NCBI RefSeq assembly: GCF_003013395.1
Contig: NZ_PXZM01000010.1
Span: forward strand, 93,515-157,514
Origin: Brevibacillus fortis
GTDB taxonomy: Bacteria > Bacillota > Bacilli > Brevibacillales > Brevibacillaceae
DNA: 64,000 nucleotides
Direction: 5' to 3'
Position numbers and translations under genes: made by a program. Position 1 is the first letter of the stretch. Every line of letters begins with the position of its first letter. The notes beneath the pieces are model-generated. The model saw only the letters and a list, made by a program, of their open reading frames with translations, was not told where the DNA came from and searched no databases. Shown in pieces: positions 25,135 through 34,469 of this stretch.

Positions 25135-26133
25135 ATGGCAACGAACGATGGCAAGCAAACGATCGCGACCCAAGTAGCACCTGATATTTTTTGTCTGGAA
25201 ATACCCACACCTTTTGATGTGGGGGCAGTAAACGTCTACTTGCTAAAAGGGGAGCGCTTGACCTTGATTGATGTGGGCCCATTGACCGACGATGCGTGGG
25301 CAGCCTTGACAGATGGCTTAGAATCGATTGGCGTAAGCGTGGAAGATATCGATCAAGTCATACTGACGCATCATCATGTGGATCATTGCGGTCAGTTAGA
25401 AAAAGTACGGGAACGATCAGGAGCGAAAACGTTTGCCCATCCGCAGGCAACACCTTATGTACAGCAGGATGAGCAGTTTATGATTTTTCATGATCAGTTT
25501 TTTGAAGAGTTGTACATCCAGAGCGGTGTACCAGAAAAGATGATGGTCATTATCTCGAAATTTCACAAGCTGATGAAGAAGTTTTCTGCGCCAAGTCAGA
25601 TTGACTTCCACCTGAAGCATGAGCAAAAGGTACCGTACTTGGAGGACTGGCAGGTACTGTATACGCCGGGACATAGCCAAAGCCATCTGTCGTTGTATCG
25701 GGAAAAGGATCAAGTCATGATTGGTGGAGACCATATCATCAAGCGAATTTCATCCAATGCCTTCATTGAACCACCCCGGAATCGCTCGAGTACAAGACCA
25801 CTGACCTTGATCCAATACCGTACAGCGTTGCAAATGTGTGCGGACATGGAGATCGAGCAAGTCCTCAGCGGACACGGTGAACCGGTTTACAACCATCGAG
25901 AGCTCATACTCACTCGTCTGCAAAAGAACTGGGAGAGAACAGATACGCTCCGCAGGCTTCTTGCAGATGGAGAAAAGACTGCTTTTGAACTGAATGCTTT
26001 CCTTTTTCCGACCTTGTACCAAAAAGAATTGCCATTGACGCTATCCGAGACTTTGGGGCACATCGATTTGTTAATGATTCTCCATCAGATTGAAGTGAGA
26101 GAGCAGGATCGCATCTTGTATTACCACCTGTAA
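25135..26133 (+). CDS. MBL-fold metallo-hydrolase
   Basis: A 332-residue metallo-beta-lactamase-fold hydrolase. The metal motif is THHHVDHCG (HxHxDH type), followed by LYTPGHSQSHLSLY with the third His, GGDHII with the bridging Asp and SGHGEPV with the last His. A C-terminal helical region (about 250-332) resembles the winged-helix tail of LACTB2/RNase-Z-like thioesterase-type members. Substrate unknown; a glyoxalase-II-like or acyl-thioesterase activity is possible. GAGGGG ribosome binding site. Confidence 0.9.
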   Translation: MATNDGKQTIATQVAPDIFCLEIPTPFDVGAVNVYLLKGERLTLIDVGPLTDDAWAALTDGLESIGVSVEDIDQVILTHHHVDHCGQLEKVRERSGAKTFAHPQATPYVQQDEQFMIFHDQFFEELYIQSGVPEKMMVIISKFHKLMKKFSAPSQIDFHLKHEQKVPYLEDWQVLYTPGHSQSHLSLYREKDQVMIGGDHIIKRISSNAFIEPPRNRSSTRPLTLIQYRTALQMCADMEIEQVLSGHGEPVYNHRELILTRLQKNWERTDTLRRLLADGEKTAFELNAFLFPTLYQKELPLTLSETLGHIDLLMILHQIEVREQDRILYYHL

Positions 26134-26260
26134 AACCTGATCGTACAAGAGAGGCTTGCAAGTAGAATAAGCCTATTCCTCCCCGGAAACGCTAAAAGGG
26201 ACTATTACCCTGGGACGCTACATGAGGCTGAACCAGGGTAGCCGAGGGAGGGAAGCATCT

Positions 26261-27169
26261 ATGCAGAAGTATTGGACCATTTGCGTGATGGCTCTTGTGT
26301 GTACAGTTGTTGTAGGTGGCTGTAATCAAATGAGTGTGAAGCAGGATGCGAATACAACGTTTGAGCAGGTACGTGACAAGTTTGATGGGCAGAAATCGTA
26401 TGCCTTCTACGGGCAAACCAAGCTGTTGACGGCGAATAGTGCCAATGCGAACCTGGTTAACTTTTCGGGCAGAAAAGATGGAGAGGCTGTTTACATGAAC
26501 GTGAAGCTCTCAGTCCCAGAAGAAAACAGAGTGGACAACTTATCCTTGCTGCGACAAGGGGACAAGCTGTATACCAAGCATGGACAAAACGAAAGCTGGA
26601 AACATGTCGCGGGGGATAGTCCGGCCTTGCATCAAGAAATGAACAACTGGAATCCCATCGCCTCCTTTCAGCAAATCGACGAAATGAAAAGAAACGTCCG
26701 GATGCTGCCTGATGAGAATCCAAAAGACGATTTTGAAGCGCTCGGAGTCGTATTGGATTCTGCCAAACTAAAGAGCTGGCTTGTTGCCCAAATGCAAGAA
26801 CAAACAAAGTCGGGAGCAAGAGTCCAATCGATAGCAGGGCGAGAGAAACCCTACATACCGAAGCTAAAGATAGCAATGTCACTCTCTGAAGGCAATTGGA
26901 GAGGAACGCCTGCACACCGTTCTGGACCCACGATTCAATCCAAGAATAAGGTGGATATAAGCGAGCTCGTGAACCAGATGGAAGTGGAGGCAGAGTACAC
27001 GATTCACTACAACAAAAAAACGATGCTCCCCACGAACATGACGATGTCGATTCGATCTTCGTACGATTTGAACGATCAGCGCGTAAAAGAGCATACGCAA
27101 GTAGAAACGTATTTGCAGCAATATGGAGCTGTGGTCCCCATCACAGCTCCAACGGAAAAAAGCAAATAA
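26261..27169 (+). CDS. Putative lipoprotein of unknown function
   Basis: A 302-residue secreted lipoprotein: MQKYWTICVMALVCTVVVGGCNQ gives a type II signal peptide with lipobox VGGC. The mature part (DANTTFEQVRDKFDGQKSYAFYGQTKL ... MEVEAEYTIHYNKKTMLPTNMTMSI) has the alternating-strand look of LolA/outer-membrane-carrier-like folds found in many Bacillales lipoproteins, but I recognise no specific family. Start placed at 26261 (GGGAGGG nine bases upstream) rather than 26222, because the lipoprotein signal begins there. Monocistronic with its own terminator. Confidence 0.82.
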   Translation: MQKYWTICVMALVCTVVVGGCNQMSVKQDANTTFEQVRDKFDGQKSYAFYGQTKLLTANSANANLVNFSGRKDGEAVYMNVKLSVPEENRVDNLSLLRQGDKLYTKHGQNESWKHVAGDSPALHQEMNNWNPIASFQQIDEMKRNVRMLPDENPKDDFEALGVVLDSAKLKSWLVAQMQEQTKSGARVQSIAGREKPYIPKLKIAMSLSEGNWRGTPAHRSGPTIQSKNKVDISELVNQMEVEAEYTIHYNKKTMLPTNMTMSIRSSYDLNDQRVKEHTQVETYLQQYGAVVPITAPTEKSK

Positions 27170-27189
27170 GGAGTAAGAGTAATCAGGTG

Positions 27190-27231
27190 AGACGTTCCTC
27201 TTGCAAAACAGACAAGGAGCGTCTTTTTTTT
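27190..27231 (+). terminator. Intrinsic terminator
   Basis: AGACGTTCC/GGAGCGTCT stem (one G-U pair) followed by a T7-8 run. Confidence 0.82.
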
Positions 27232-27428
27232 CTGTCAGGGAAAATTGCAAAGTTGAGGTAACTTGTTCGATGCTTTTTACGTACTTCTTATGTGGATGAA
27301 AATCTATGCGAGAGCGGTTTTTTTCGATGGAATCAGCATTGTGAGAAGGAATACCGGAAAACATTGTCGAACATACAACAAGACTATCTTTTTTCGTCGA
27401 ATAATCTGTACAATGGGAAAGATGCCTG

Positions 27429-28031
27429 ATGGATCAGACGAAAATGCGTATTTTGTCCGCAGCTGCGAAGCTTTTTGATGTTCATGGCTACAAAGGGACC
27501 TCCGTAAGACAAATTGCCTCTGTTGCTCAAGTAAATTCCGCGCTGATTTCCTATCACTTTGAAGGGAAGCAAGGAGTCCTGGAGACGCTGATTGCTTCTT
27601 ACTTTGAGACGTTGTTTCGCCTTTTGGAAGAACTGGAAAACGAGCAGGAAAACATCCCTGCCTATCAACGACTGGAACAAATTGTGCAGCTGTATTTGCG
27701 ATTTCAATGTGAGCATGCGCCTATCACGCGTTTGATTCACCGTGAGCTGAGCGTAGAATCCATGCTTGCACGTGAAGTGATGACGCTATATATGAGCCGA
27801 TGGAAGCACGGGCTTTCGCGTGTGATCGAGGGCGGTGTCATCTCGGGCGAGTTTTTGCCCATTTCTATTGATCGTACAGTGCTGGCTATGACGAGCCAGA
27901 TGATATATCCATTTTTGCAACCACAAATGGTTCGCCAGGTCTATGATCTGGAGCCATCTTCCGAGGAGTTCGTCCAATGGCTGCAAACCTCGATCATGTG
28001 TTATCTGCGAGGTTCTTTGCTGCCCGCTTAG
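27429..28031 (+). CDS. refZ: RefZ-type TetR-family regulator
   Basis: A 200-residue TetR-fold protein. HTH at about residues 22-45 (TSVRQIASVAQVNSALISYHFEGKQGVLETLI). The C-terminal part (LYLRFQCEHAPITRLIHRELSVESMLAREVMTLYMSRW) matches RefZ/YttP, which in B. subtilis binds chromosomal RBM sites and inhibits FtsZ rings during sporulation. Placement just upstream of the ezrA-type gene agrees with the refZ-ezrA neighbourhood of Bacillus. Start at ATG 27429 is preceded by GGGAAAG. The operon with the next gene is likely (48-base gap). Confidence 0.85.
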   Translation: MDQTKMRILSAAAKLFDVHGYKGTSVRQIASVAQVNSALISYHFEGKQGVLETLIASYFETLFRLLEELENEQENIPAYQRLEQIVQLYLRFQCEHAPITRLIHRELSVESMLAREVMTLYMSRWKHGLSRVIEGGVISGEFLPISIDRTVLAMTSQMIYPFLQPQMVRQVYDLEPSSEEFVQWLQTSIMCYLRGSLLPA

Positions 28032-28079
28032 GCGTGGCCTTCTCCCAATGAATGATTCTAGTAAGGGGATGTATGACAA

Positions 28080-30527
28080 GTGAAACGAAAATTATTCATG
28101 CTCTGTCTGGCAGGCATGTTGTTATATACGAATCCGGCCTATGCGACGCCGTTTCCAGATAAAAAAGAGGAAGTTGTTCAGGACGCTGACAACTATTTGA
28201 AAAAAGAAGACAGGACAGCCTTTGCAAATTCATTGAACGGCATACCAGGCAGCTACAAAGTCGTTGTAGTGGAAAGCACTGCACCGGAAGCTGAATCTCC
28301 TGATATCTACGCGCAAAAGCTGTTTGACAATTACAATTTGGCCGACGATGCCTTGATGATCGTACTCGACATAAACACCGAGCAGTTGGGGATTTATGCC
28401 GGCCCTGCTTTGCAGGCAAAAGGTGCCACGATGGCATTGCTGCATGACAAGATCGTGTCTTTCTATGAACCATTCAAAACACAAAAGCAGTATTTGACCG
28501 GGATTCAGACGCTAATTACGGACGTAAACCAAGAGCTTAGTCGTATAGAAAGCAAGCAAGCAGCAGCAAAACCGGGTGCGACCGACGCTAGTAAAGCGGG
28601 AGAGAGCGAAAGCAGTGGCGCTCTCGGTGGCATTCCATGGTGGATCTATTTGGTGGGAGCGGTATTTGCAGGGCTATCGATCAGCTTGATTTATGCGATG
28701 ATCAGACGCCGGGCTATTTTTGCCCAAGTAGATGATGTAGAGGATTGGAAGGAAGAACTCGTTGAGAAGATCAGTGTCATCGAGGTGGAAAAACCGCTTC
28801 GCCGTTCCAGCGGCATGACAGAAGTACGTTACCACCACTTGGCTGACAAAAAAGAAAATCTGTTGCGTATTCGCATCCCTGATGTGGAAATGATGATTCT
28901 CGATGCTGAAGAGGCTTGCGATCGCTTCCGCTTTACGCTGGCGCTTGGCATGCTGAATGAGGCGAGAGAGGCCATTTCGAAAATTGAGGAAGAGCTGAAT
29001 GAGCTAAAAACGGACACTTCCAAAGTGGCAGTAACCAAACAAGAAAACAAGGTTGTTGTTCCTGAGATCGGAAAGCAAGTGGAGCAGATGGAACGACGCT
29101 TGTCCGATTTGCGTCTGGAGTACGGTTTGTCTTTCCATGAGCTGAAAGCATCGCTCGATGAAGTAGACACGATGCGAAAACTCGTAAAAACTGCGCGGGC
29201 GGCAGGGGACGACATTGCGGCGTACGAAACCACACAAAAAGCGCAGCAAGTGCTGGAGCAGGTAGGACAAGCGATGGAACTCATTCCAAAGCTTGTGCAA
29301 CGCGTGAAAAAAGAAATGCCGGAAGAATTTAAGCATCTGGAAGAAGGAATTGAGCAGGCCGTTCGTGACGGCTTTGATTTAAAACAGGATTCCATGGACA
29401 ATGCTCTCTTGCAGGCGAAGCAATTGGTCACGTCCGCGAAAAGTGCTTTGGAAGAGGGCAGCCTGGAAATGGTTCTGACCCATGTCAAGGCGTTCGAAGT
29501 GCTCATTGATACGACTTATCAAGCTATAGAAGATGGCGTTCTTGCTAGTGATGAAGCAGCAGCGACGATACATGTAGACGTTGAGCCGCCAACAGAAGTG
29601 AATCAAGGTAATGAAGAAGCAGAATTTATGCAGGTGGAAAAGAAAGCAGAAGTAGTAGAGGCTGATCCGGATGATTCACGACAGCAAGTAGCTGCGACAT
29701 CCGCGCCTGTGGAGCAGGAAATTCATACTCCTGAGCCGACTCCAACTAGCGAGACGGAGCATTCCACCAGCAAAGCAGATCTTGAAAATCCGCTTCCTCT
29801 CCAGCAGACGAAGGTGGCTGAAGAGAGAACGGGGCGAGGAAAATCCTCAGAACTGAGTGAAGCCGAGCGTTCCGTTCTGTTGCAAGCGATTCCCCAGCTT
29901 TTCAATAAAAAAGCACAAAAGCCTGCTCCAGTAGTCAAAGCTGAGGAGCCTGCGTACGAAGAAGAAGAGTATGAACTGGTCATGCCGAAGAGTCAGCCTG
30001 AACCGGAAGAAATGATTCAGGAAGAAGAAGAGCAAGCGTATTTGGTCATCGAAACGGAAGACGATGCGCTGGACGAGCTGGAGCGAATTTCTAACACATT
30101 AGTCCGCGTTCGTCAGCAAATTAAGCGCAGCTACTTGCCTGGGATTCCTGATCACTTGAAATACATGTTTGAAGAAGTCGTGCAAACGTTGGGCCGCGTG
30201 CAAACGATCATGGTTCAGTACCGCTATGATCTGGAAGAGGTGGCCATGCTGATTCAGGACGCGAGTGATCTGGTCAGCGAAACAGAACGGATGGCAGAAC
30301 GCATCATCACTACTTGTCAGATGGCAGAGGGTGCCATTCAGTATACAAACCGTTATCGCCGCCAAAATCGCCAGGTCAATGAGTTGTTGACGAAGGCAGA
30401 GATATCGTTTCGACAACTGGCTTTCGCAGAAGCCTATCAGCTTGCCGAGGAGGCCCGTCTGGTAATCGAAGGCGCACCAGTCGAAGAGGAAAACCGATGG
30501 CTTCTCCGTCGTAAGAAAAAGGGATGA
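28080..30527 (+). CDS. ezrA: EzrA-type division regulator with N-terminal TPM domain
   Basis: An 815-residue fusion. Signal-like peptide (1-22), an extracytoplasmic TPM domain (about 25-155; LFDNYNLADDALMIVLDINTEQLGIYAGPAL), a Gly/Ser linker and one TM (about 185-207). The cytoplasmic part starts RRRAIFAQVDDVEDWKEEL, equivalent to the residues after the EzrA TM, and IPDVEMMILDAEEACDRFRF is also EzrA-like. The C-terminus has YLPGIPDHLKYMFEE and IQYTNRYRRQN, matching the EzrA IPGIP and QNR-patch regions. Between them are coiled coils and an acidic, Pro/Glu-rich linker (about 495-680). EzrA inhibits FtsZ assembly away from midcell. The TPM domain would face the cell wall. GTG start. It follows refZ and overlaps the next small membrane gene by four bases. 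Confidence 0.85.
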   Translation: MKRKLFMLCLAGMLLYTNPAYATPFPDKKEEVVQDADNYLKKEDRTAFANSLNGIPGSYKVVVVESTAPEAESPDIYAQKLFDNYNLADDALMIVLDINTEQLGIYAGPALQAKGATMALLHDKIVSFYEPFKTQKQYLTGIQTLITDVNQELSRIESKQAAAKPGATDASKAGESESSGALGGIPWWIYLVGAVFAGLSISLIYAMIRRRAIFAQVDDVEDWKEELVEKISVIEVEKPLRRSSGMTEVRYHHLADKKENLLRIRIPDVEMMILDAEEACDRFRFTLALGMLNEAREAISKIEEELNELKTDTSKVAVTKQENKVVVPEIGKQVEQMERRLSDLRLEYGLSFHELKASLDEVDTMRKLVKTARAAGDDIAAYETTQKAQQVLEQVGQAMELIPKLVQRVKKEMPEEFKHLEEGIEQAVRDGFDLKQDSMDNALLQAKQLVTSAKSALEEGSLEMVLTHVKAFEVLIDTTYQAIEDGVLASDEAAATIHVDVEPPTEVNQGNEEAEFMQVEKKAEVVEADPDDSRQQVAATSAPVEQEIHTPEPTPTSETEHSTSKADLENPLPLQQTKVAEERTGRGKSSELSEAERSVLLQAIPQLFNKKAQKPAPVVKAEEPAYEEEEYELVMPKSQPEPEEMIQEEEEQAYLVIETEDDALDELERISNTLVRVRQQIKRSYLPGIPDHLKYMFEEVVQTLGRVQTIMVQYRYDLEEVAMLIQDASDLVSETERMAERIITTCQMAEGAIQYTNRYRRQNRQVNELLTKAEISFRQLAFAEAYQLAEEARLVIEGAPVEEENRWLLRRKKKG

Positions 30528-30733
30528 GCCAGATGATAGTCTTTCCTCTCTTCTTACTGGCAGTTGGGCTTCTCGTCATGGTACAACCGCGTACAAAACG
30601 TTGGCAATCGCGGATGAACGCCTATTTTCAAGGAGACGAAAGGCGAGTGAAGCAACGTGCCAACACGTTTTTTCTGTTGGGTCTAGCCTTTGTGTTCGCA
30701 GGATTTGCGTATTTGTTCCGCCTTGTCGGATAA
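30524..30733 (+). CDS. Small two-TM membrane protein
   Basis: A 69-residue protein with hydrophobic segments at about residues 4-21 and 48-67, separated by a basic loop (RTKRWQSRMNAYFQGDERRVKQR). It overlaps the ezrA-type stop by four bases (ATGA), so it is translationally coupled to that gene; a second ATG at 30533 is also possible. I do not recognise a family. The coupling suggests a membrane accessory to the TPM-EzrA protein, but this is inference. Confidence 0.75.
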   Translation: MSQMIVFPLFLLAVGLLVMVQPRTKRWQSRMNAYFQGDERRVKQRANTFFLLGLAFVFAGFAYLFRLVG

Positions 30734-30749
30734 ACCAATAATCAATGAT

Positions 30750-30803
30750 AAAGCACCTGCTATGAAAAGATGGACTTGTCTTCTTTTGTAGCAGGTGCTT
30801 TTT
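30750..30803 (+). terminator. Intrinsic terminator of the refZ-ezrA unit
   Basis: AAAGCACCTGCTA pairs perfectly with TAGCAGGTGCTTT around a 26-base loop, with T5 at the end. Confidence 0.82.
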
Positions 30804-30810
30804 GCTGGGC

Positions 30811-30844
30811 AAAAAAAAGAAGCATCGCTCACGCAGGCGATGCT
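30811..30844 (-). terminator. Intrinsic terminator, minus strand
   Basis: On the minus strand AGCATCGC pairs with GCGATGCT around eight bases and is followed by TTCTTTTTTTT. It serves the leftward flavoprotein gene. Confidence 0.75.
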
Positions 30845-30876
30845 CCATCTAGGAAGATAAAGGGAGTAAGGTTGTT

Positions 30877-30918
30877 AAACCAGCACATTACAACTAGGGG
30901 GGAGTAATGTGCTGGTTT
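30877..30918. repeat. Perfect 15-bp inverted repeat, probable terminator or attenuator
   Basis: AAACCAGCACATTAC (30877-30891) and its exact complement (30904-30918) flank a 12-base loop. It lies downstream of the flavoprotein gene and lacks a good T-run on either strand. Confidence 0.55.
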
Positions 30919-30969
30919 CTCTTTCATGAAAAGAGAACCTGATTTATAGTTTCCCCAATCCCACTTGAT

Positions 30970-32271
30970 CTAAACGTCATTCTCGTAAAAAAATTCGAAT
31001 GCTTCCTGCGCACTATGTGTACCCGCAGAATGGCCGGATGAGAAGGCGATGGTGATGTTGTATCCACCGGTATGGGCGTGGACGTCCATGACCTCTCCAG
31101 CAAAATACAAGCCATCCATGAGCTTGGATCTCATGGAGCGTGGATCAATCTCTTTTACGCTTACACCGCCACCTGTAATAAATGCTTCTTCAAGAGAGAG
31201 CGTCCCCGTAATGGTGAGTGGAAACGATTTGATCAAGCTCGTGAACTTGCTCCACTCCTGTTTCTTCATATGGCTGTAGGTTGTTTCTTCCGAAATCCCT
31301 GCCAACTCAAGCAAGAGCGGAATAATCCGTTCGGGAAGGAAGCCTTTGATGGCATTTTTTACTGCCTTTTTCGGCTGATCCTCAATCAACTGCCAGCTTT
31401 CCCCTGTGATTTCCTCTGCCGTTTTGTCAGGCATGAGATCGATCGTCAGAGAAAGAGGAACCGCTCCGTATTTTCGTTGTGACACAGAGACATAATGTCC
31501 CATGCGAAGGGAGGCGGGGCCTGATATTCCGAAGTGAGTGAAGATCATATCGCCTTCCTGCGTATTGATCTTTTTCCCATTGGGCGCATACAAGGTCATC
31601 GTAATATCACGCAGCGACAGACCCTGGATCGATTTATCGCGAATAAAAGAGTCATTGGCTGTAAGCGGTACTTCCGTAGGATACAGCTCAGTGATTGTAT
31701 GCCCGGCTGCTTTCGCCCATGCATAGCCATCGCCTGTAGACCCTGTCTGTGGTACTGAACAGCCCCCAACGGCAATAATCACACAAGGCGCGGTGATTTT
31801 CTCACCGGATTGGAGCATGATGCCACCGACTCTGCCTTCTGAATAGAGAACTTCTTTTACAGCGGCATTTACATGTATGGTGGCACCTCTGCTCTTCAAC
31901 AAGTCAATCAACGCTTGGGCGACTGTCACTGCTTTATCTGTGACGGGAAACATGCGGCCCCGATCTTCTTCTTTTAACGCGACACCCATCTCCTCGAAAA
32001 ACTGGATAATCTCTCGGTTGCCGAATTGGGTGAGAGCACTGTACATGAAACGGCCATTTCCCGGCATTTGTTTGATTAATTCATCTTGTTCCTTGGCATT
32101 GGTTACATTGCAGCGACCGCCGCCAGATATGATGAGCTTGCGTCCGAGTTTCGAGCCTTTTTCCACGAGACAGACTCTTGCTCCTTGGCCAGAAGCGGCA
32201 ATAGCGGACATCAGCCCAGAGGGACCGCCGCCTATGATGATAACGTCATAATTGTATTGTGATCGATTCAT
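30970..32271 (-). CDS. HI0933/BaiN/YtfP-family FAD-dependent oxidoreductase
   Basis: A 433-residue flavoprotein. YDVIIIGGGPSGLMSAIAASGQGARVCLVEKGSKLGRKLIISGGGRCNVTNA is the dinucleotide-binding fold with the family's KLGRKLxxSGxGRCNxTN motif. The C-terminus has FITGGGVSVKEIDPRSMRSKLMDGLYFAGEVMDVHAHTGGYNI, typical of HI0933/YtfP. Family members include the bile-acid reductase BaiN, but the substrate in Bacillales is unknown. Start chosen at 32271 (AAGGACGAG about nine bases upstream); the extension to 32343 looks non-conserved. Downstream hairpins at 30811-30918. Confidence 0.92.
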   Translation of the reverse strand: MNRSQYNYDVIIIGGGPSGLMSAIAASGQGARVCLVEKGSKLGRKLIISGGGRCNVTNAKEQDELIKQMPGNGRFMYSALTQFGNREIIQFFEEMGVALKEEDRGRMFPVTDKAVTVAQALIDLLKSRGATIHVNAAVKEVLYSEGRVGGIMLQSGEKITAPCVIIAVGGCSVPQTGSTGDGYAWAKAAGHTITELYPTEVPLTANDSFIRDKSIQGLSLRDITMTLYAPNGKKINTQEGDMIFTHFGISGPASLRMGHYVSVSQRKYGAVPLSLTIDLMPDKTAEEITGESWQLIEDQPKKAVKNAIKGFLPERIIPLLLELAGISEETTYSHMKKQEWSKFTSLIKSFPLTITGTLSLEEAFITGGGVSVKEIDPRSMRSKLMDGLYFAGEVMDVHAHTGGYNITIAFSSGHSAGTHSAQEAFEFFYENDV

Positions 32272-32349
32272 TTCATTCTCGTCCTTTGTTGTATAGGGTT
32301 GGGCAACATCCATTTTACCACATACCGCCCACCCGTCGCGCAATTCTAG

Positions 32350-33189
32350 CTAGGATAGAGAGGACGAGGCACCTAAAATATCAGTCAACGGTTGCTTTTC
32401 TAAGACGTAACGAACGGTGGATTGACCACGGAGGACATTCGTGACGACGTATCCTTTAGCAAAATAGGCCGTGAACAATTCGCTCGTCATTTCTCGCCAC
32501 AAGGAAGCGACACTCATATCTGCTCGTTTTACATCCTGGAAGAAGGCAGGGACAGGCAGTAGCACCATAGGCTCTTCGCATGACATATCTATTTCGATAG
32601 GATGTGGAATGCCATCCTTGAGTTCTAAACGCAATAGGTCTGGCGCCTGGTTGAAAGATGGAGTAGAGCTCTTCCCAGACTGACGCAACTCCACACGATT
32701 ACTACCGATTAACCATTCAACGAGGAAACGGTCTGTCGGCAGTCCTCGATTGAAGTCGTCATCGAGTTGTCCGTAGCAGTTTGGTAAATAAGTACGAACG
32801 ATACCGCCAAGCTTGGCGATGTTCAGAACACCGTTTACGGTTTCAAGCGGATCATACGTCCATGTAATTTTGGAATAGCCTGCAGCTGCCGCTTCTTCTT
32901 TTTGCAGCCATTTCATTTGTACACCTAGCCCTTGCTTGCGATACTCTGGCAAAAAGCCGAGCATGTGTGAGCAAAGATGGGATTCTCCGTTAGTGAAGCC
33001 TGGGAAGCTGTACAAAAAGCCGATCATTTCCTCGTCATCGAAGGCCCCTAAAAACAAACCGCCAAACTTTTGCATGGTGAGTGTCATATGGTGGGGAATA
33101 GCACTAGAAGGGTCCCATATTTTCCCCTCCATTTCTTCTAATTGCTCAATTTCACTGAATTCGGTCAACTTTCGTAACGTGATTGCCAT
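32350..33189 (-). CDS. GNAT-family N-acetyltransferase
   Basis: A 279-residue protein with an N-terminal GNAT fold (ITLRKLTEFSEIEQLEEMEGKIW ... HMLGFLPEYRKQGLGVQMKWLQKEEA, the Q/RxxGxG/A acetyl-CoA loop) followed by about 120 residues of a second region (RLELKDGIPHPIEIDMSCEEPMVLLPVPAFFQ). The two-part layout matches predicted GNAT enzymes annotated as COG3375-like. Substrate unknown. GAGGAGG nine bases before the ATG at 33189 fixes the start; the frame is open upstream to 33543 but that part overlaps the divergent M42 gene. Confidence 0.88.
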   Translation of the reverse strand: MAITLRKLTEFSEIEQLEEMEGKIWDPSSAIPHHMTLTMQKFGGLFLGAFDDEEMIGFLYSFPGFTNGESHLCSHMLGFLPEYRKQGLGVQMKWLQKEEAAAAGYSKITWTYDPLETVNGVLNIAKLGGIVRTYLPNCYGQLDDDFNRGLPTDRFLVEWLIGSNRVELRQSGKSSTPSFNQAPDLLRLELKDGIPHPIEIDMSCEEPMVLLPVPAFFQDVKRADMSVASLWREMTSELFTAYFAKGYVVTNVLRGQSTVRYVLEKQPLTDILGASSSLS

Positions 33190-33342
33190 CTGCTTTTTCC
33201 TCCTCAAACGATTCGTGTTTTTTTCTTCATTCGGGACAAGCTCTTGCATTCCTGCTTGTGAGTAGTTGCGTCTGAATACACCCTCGCGGATAATAGAGAA
33301 GGAAAACAGGCATGAAACTAGGGTCGAGGAGGATTTTTGGCG

Positions 33343-34422
33343 ATGGAAAATAAATTTCAAGTTGAACTGTGGAACCGTTTGACGCAGGCACCAGGAGCGC
33401 CTGGTTTCGAAGGTCCGGTACGCGAGATTATGCGGGAATACATAAGCAGCTATACTAGTGAACTCATGTACGACAATTTGGGCAGTATTTTTGGCGTTAT
33501 GCGTGGTGACGAGAACGGCCCAAAAATTATGGTAGCGGGTCACATGGACGAAGTGGGCTTCATGGTCACCCGAATTTCTGATAAAGGATTTATTTCATTT
33601 CAGACGTTGGGAGGCTGGTGGGGGCAGGTCCTGCTTGCGCAACGTGTACAAATTATTACGGACAATGGACCGGTCGAAGGTGTAATCAGCTCGATCCCGC
33701 CGCATGTCTTGAGCGACGATCAGCGCAATCGCCCGATGGATGTACGCAACATGTATATTGATATCGGCGTTGATTCGAGTGTGGAAGCCGAACAGGTAGG
33801 AATACGTGCTGGCCAGCAAATTGTACCGGTTTGCCCGTTGCAGGTCATGGCCAATCCGCGCCGTGTGATGGCCAAAGCATGGGATAATCGCTATGGTTGT
33901 AGTTTGGCAGTGGAGCTCGCAAAAGAGCTGCACGAAAACCCCGATCATCCGAATGTCGTCTACGTCGGGGCCACTGTACAGGAAGAATTGTCCGGGCAGC
34001 GCGGTGCGAAAACGGCCGCTGCGTCCATTGATCCGGATTTGTTCTTGGCTTTGGATGCGAGTCCAGCCACAGACATACCAGGTGTAAGAGACGATGGTGG
34101 CAAGCTCGGTGGTGGACTTTTGATGCGCATCTACGATCCGATGTACGTCATGCCGGTAGGATTGCGTGAGCTTCTCATCTCCACGTGCGAAGAGGAGAAC
34201 ATTCCGTATCAGATTTATGTGGCAAAAGGCGGAACGGATGCAGGTGTCGTTCAGTACCATGGCAAGGGAGTGCCGTCTGCCGTTATTGGAATTCCATCCC
34301 GTTACATTCACAGCCATGCTTCGATCATTGATCGCGAGGATTACGAGGCTGCAAAGCGTCTGCTGTTCAGTGTTATTCGCAAGCTGGACCGTGCGACGTG
34401 GGAATCTATTTTGCCTAGATAA
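33343..34422 (+). CDS. M42-family metallo-aminopeptidase (YtoP-like)
   Basis: A 359-residue TET/glutamyl-aminopeptidase-type cytoplasmic peptidase of family M42. Metal and catalytic residues are visible: VAGHMDEVGFMV (His, with Asp), AWDNRYGC (bridging Asp), VGATVQEELSGQRGA (catalytic and metal Glu), LDAS (Asp) and SRYIHSHAS (His). It hydrolyses N-terminal residues of short peptides as a large oligomer. ATG at 33343 is preferred over TTG at 33337 because AGGAGG lies ten rather than four bases away. Divergent from the GNAT gene and followed closely by a gene of unknown function. Confidence 0.92.
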   Translation: MENKFQVELWNRLTQAPGAPGFEGPVREIMREYISSYTSELMYDNLGSIFGVMRGDENGPKIMVAGHMDEVGFMVTRISDKGFISFQTLGGWWGQVLLAQRVQIITDNGPVEGVISSIPPHVLSDDQRNRPMDVRNMYIDIGVDSSVEAEQVGIRAGQQIVPVCPLQVMANPRRVMAKAWDNRYGCSLAVELAKELHENPDHPNVVYVGATVQEELSGQRGAKTAAASIDPDLFLALDASPATDIPGVRDDGGKLGGGLLMRIYDPMYVMPVGLRELLISTCEEENIPYQIYVAKGGTDAGVVQYHGKGVPSAVIGIPSRYIHSHASIIDREDYEAAKRLLFSVIRKLDRATWESILPR

Positions 34423-34469
34423 ATAGTCTGGAGAAAATCGTTGAGTGAGTAGAAAGCGGAGGAGTGCTT

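Noticed and set aside
30877..30918. Perfect inverted repeat as a possible recombination or attachment site
   Set aside because: Position after a gene and the neighbouring terminator hairpins fit transcription ends better; no integrase nearby.
32350..33543. Longer 397-residue version of the GNAT protein
   Set aside because: The extra N-terminus overlaps the divergent M42 gene; GAGGAGG marks the start at 33189.
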